A DNA stretch of 14,776 bases from Thermoflavifilum sp. (GTDB lineage: Bacteria; Bacteroidota; Bacteroidia; Chitinophagales; Chitinophagaceae). Each line of letters opens with the position of its first letter. Positions within the stretch are counted from its first letter, which is position 1. The translations under genes and the position numbers were made by a program. Below, one piece after another: positions 13,778-14,776 of this stretch. The stretch spans positions 1 to 14,776 of the forward strand of contig JADGHY010000025.1 in assembly GCA_019683625.1 (NCBI GenBank), read 5' to 3'. The notes beneath the pieces were generated by a model. It was given only the letters and a program-made list of their open reading frames with translations, ran no database searches and was not told the DNA's origin.

Positions 13778-14701
13778 ATGACAAAGGTTTTGATTACGGC
13801 AAAGGCACATCCATACTTGATGGATCATTTAAAAGAAAAAGGATATCAGGTGTTGTATCACCCGGCCATCAGCTATGAAGAAGCTTATCAGCTTATTCAC
13901 GAATGTGCTGGATTGGTGGTGACCACACGTATTCCGGTTGACCGCAGGCTTATTGATAGGGGTATTCACTTGCAATGGATTGCCCGGTTGGGTTCGGGTA
14001 TGGAATTGATTGATGTGGCCTATGCTACTTCGAAAGGCATTCGATGTGTGAGCAGTCCGGAAGGCAATGCCGATGCAGTGGGAGAACATGCGGTGGGCAT
14101 GCTTGTGGCGCTGTTGCGCCATTTTAGGGTGAGTTATGATCAGTTGAAAGAAGGAATCTGGGAAAGAGAAAAAAACAGGGGTTATGAAATTGGTGGAAAG
14201 GTGGTGGGTATCATCGGGTATGGACACACGGGTTCGGCATTTGCCCGTAAACTCAGCGGATTTGGTGCCACTATCCTGGCTTACGATAAGTATAAAACCG
14301 GTTTTGGCAATGAATATGTGCAAGAGGTAAGCCTGGAAACCATTTTCAGGCAAGCCGATGTGGTGAGTCTGCACGTGCCGTTAACCGAAGAAACCCATCA
14401 TATGGTCGACCGCCGATTTATCCATGCCTTTGCTGCACCCGTATATTTGATTAATACTTCCCGGGGGGCTGTGGTAAATACCCATGATCTGGTGGAAGCC
14501 TTAGAAGAAGAGCGGATTGCGGGAGCCTGCTTGGATGTGTTGGAAAATGAACATATTGATCAGCTTGCAGAAGCTGAGAAAAAAGTGTTTACCTATTTGC
14601 TGCACCACCCCAGGGTAATTATCACCCCTCATATTGCGGGATATACCCATGAAGCCAGCCTGAAGATGGCCCAGGTGGTCTTGCATAAATTGGGTATTTA
14701 G
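13778..14701 (+). CDS. D-isomer-specific 2-hydroxyacid dehydrogenase (SerA-like, no ACT domain)
   Basis: This is an NAD-dependent dehydrogenase of the family that includes SerA, PdxB and D-lactate dehydrogenase (307 residues). The split substrate domain is followed by the Rossmann fold with GYGHTG at 147-152 and Asp170 at the end of the second strand, favouring NAD over NADP. The catalytic residues are Arg229 (NTSRGAVV), Glu258 and His285 (ITPHIAGYT); the 29-residue Arg-Glu spacing equals that of E. coli SerA. It lacks the C-terminal ACT domain of E. coli SerA and the extra C-terminal domain of PdxB. It may oxidise 3-phosphoglycerate, another 2-hydroxyacid, or possibly erythronate-4-phosphate, given pdxA close by; the sequence alone does not decide. 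It starts 22 nt after rsmA with no visible promoter of its own. Confidence 0.88.
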   Translation: MTKVLITAKAHPYLMDHLKEKGYQVLYHPAISYEEAYQLIHECAGLVVTTRIPVDRRLIDRGIHLQWIARLGSGMELIDVAYATSKGIRCVSSPEGNADAVGEHAVGMLVALLRHFRVSYDQLKEGIWEREKNRGYEIGGKVVGIIGYGHTGSAFARKLSGFGATILAYDKYKTGFGNEYVQEVSLETIFRQADVVSLHVPLTEETHHMVDRRFIHAFAAPVYLINTSRGAVVNTHDLVEALEEERIAGACLDVLENEHIDQLAEAEKKVFTYLLHHPRVIITPHIAGYTHEASLKMAQVVLHKLGI

Positions 14702-14725
14702 AGGGCTTATCTTTAAAAAAAAATG

Positions 14726-14733
14726 TATATTTG
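14726..14733 (+). promoter_or_regulatory. -7 box at the right edge, for a gene beyond the window
   Basis: TATATTTG matches TAnnTTTG and lies 24 nt after the dehydrogenase stop. The next transcript would start near 14738, at the base of the hairpin described next. No -33 TTTG is at the ideal spacing. Confidence 0.5.
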
Positions 14734-14738
14734 CATAA

Positions 14739-14775
14739 GGCGCTTCTGTTCTTGGACAGAGGCGTCGATTTTTTT
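14739..14775 (+). terminator. Hairpin with T-run: intrinsic terminator or leader attenuator
   Basis: An 11-bp stem (14739-14749 with 14756-14766, two G-T wobbles, 6-nt loop) is followed by GA and seven Ts (14769-14775). It could end the rsmA-dehydrogenase transcript. It also sits exactly where transcription from the -7 box at 14726 should begin, so it may instead, or also, regulate the next gene. Confidence 0.65.
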
Positions 14776-14776
14776 A

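Overview
The window reads as a chromosomal core segment of a Bacteroidota bacterium, most likely of the Chitinophagales/Chitinophagaceae type. Three things point there. Genes are preceded by the Bacteroidota -7 box TAnnTTTG rather than sigma70 hexamers. Shine-Dalgarno sequences are weak or absent. AtpB carries a signal peptide and a long periplasmic N-terminal extension, a known Bacteroidota trait. I see no insertion sequence, phage gene, CRISPR array, rRNA or tRNA.

Layout. Positions 1-1284 (minus strand) hold a two-component system: a PhoB/OmpR-type response regulator followed by a membrane histidine kinase that runs off the left edge. Diverging from it at 1455-3671 is a large exported protein of unrecognised family whose C-terminal part resembles a caspase-fold (clan CD) cysteine peptidase core. 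An MdlB/YheH-like ABC exporter follows (3724-5487), with a core promoter identical over 15 bp to that of the preceding gene. Then comes an ATP synthase operon atpB-atpE-atpF-atpH-atpA (5556-9723), closed by a strong intrinsic terminator. atpG does not follow atpA, and atpD/atpC are also absent from the window.

Immediately downstream is a BlaI/BlaR1-like pair (9815-11841). Its promoter matches the Bacteroidota consensus exactly (TTTG-N19-TAnnTTTG) and is overlaid by two near-identical palindromes, the probable BlaI operators. The membrane metallopeptidase has no visible penicillin-binding sensor domain; its periplasmic tail carries a 23-residue Gln/Trp-rich tandem repeat instead. No resistance gene lies beside it. 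Convergent to it is pdxA (minus strand, vitamin B6 synthesis). Diverging from pdxA are rsmA/ksgA (16S rRNA dimethylation) and a D-2-hydroxyacid dehydrogenase. The right edge has a -7 box directly followed by a hairpin and T-run, possibly the attenuated leader of a gene outside the window.

How it fits together: most of the window is housekeeping (energy, ribosome maturation, cofactor synthesis) in compact operons with very short or leaderless 5' ends. The least explained parts are the exported His/Cys protein and the BlaI/M56 signalling pair with an unusual periplasmic domain. All domain calls were made by eye from sequence motifs; no database search was run.
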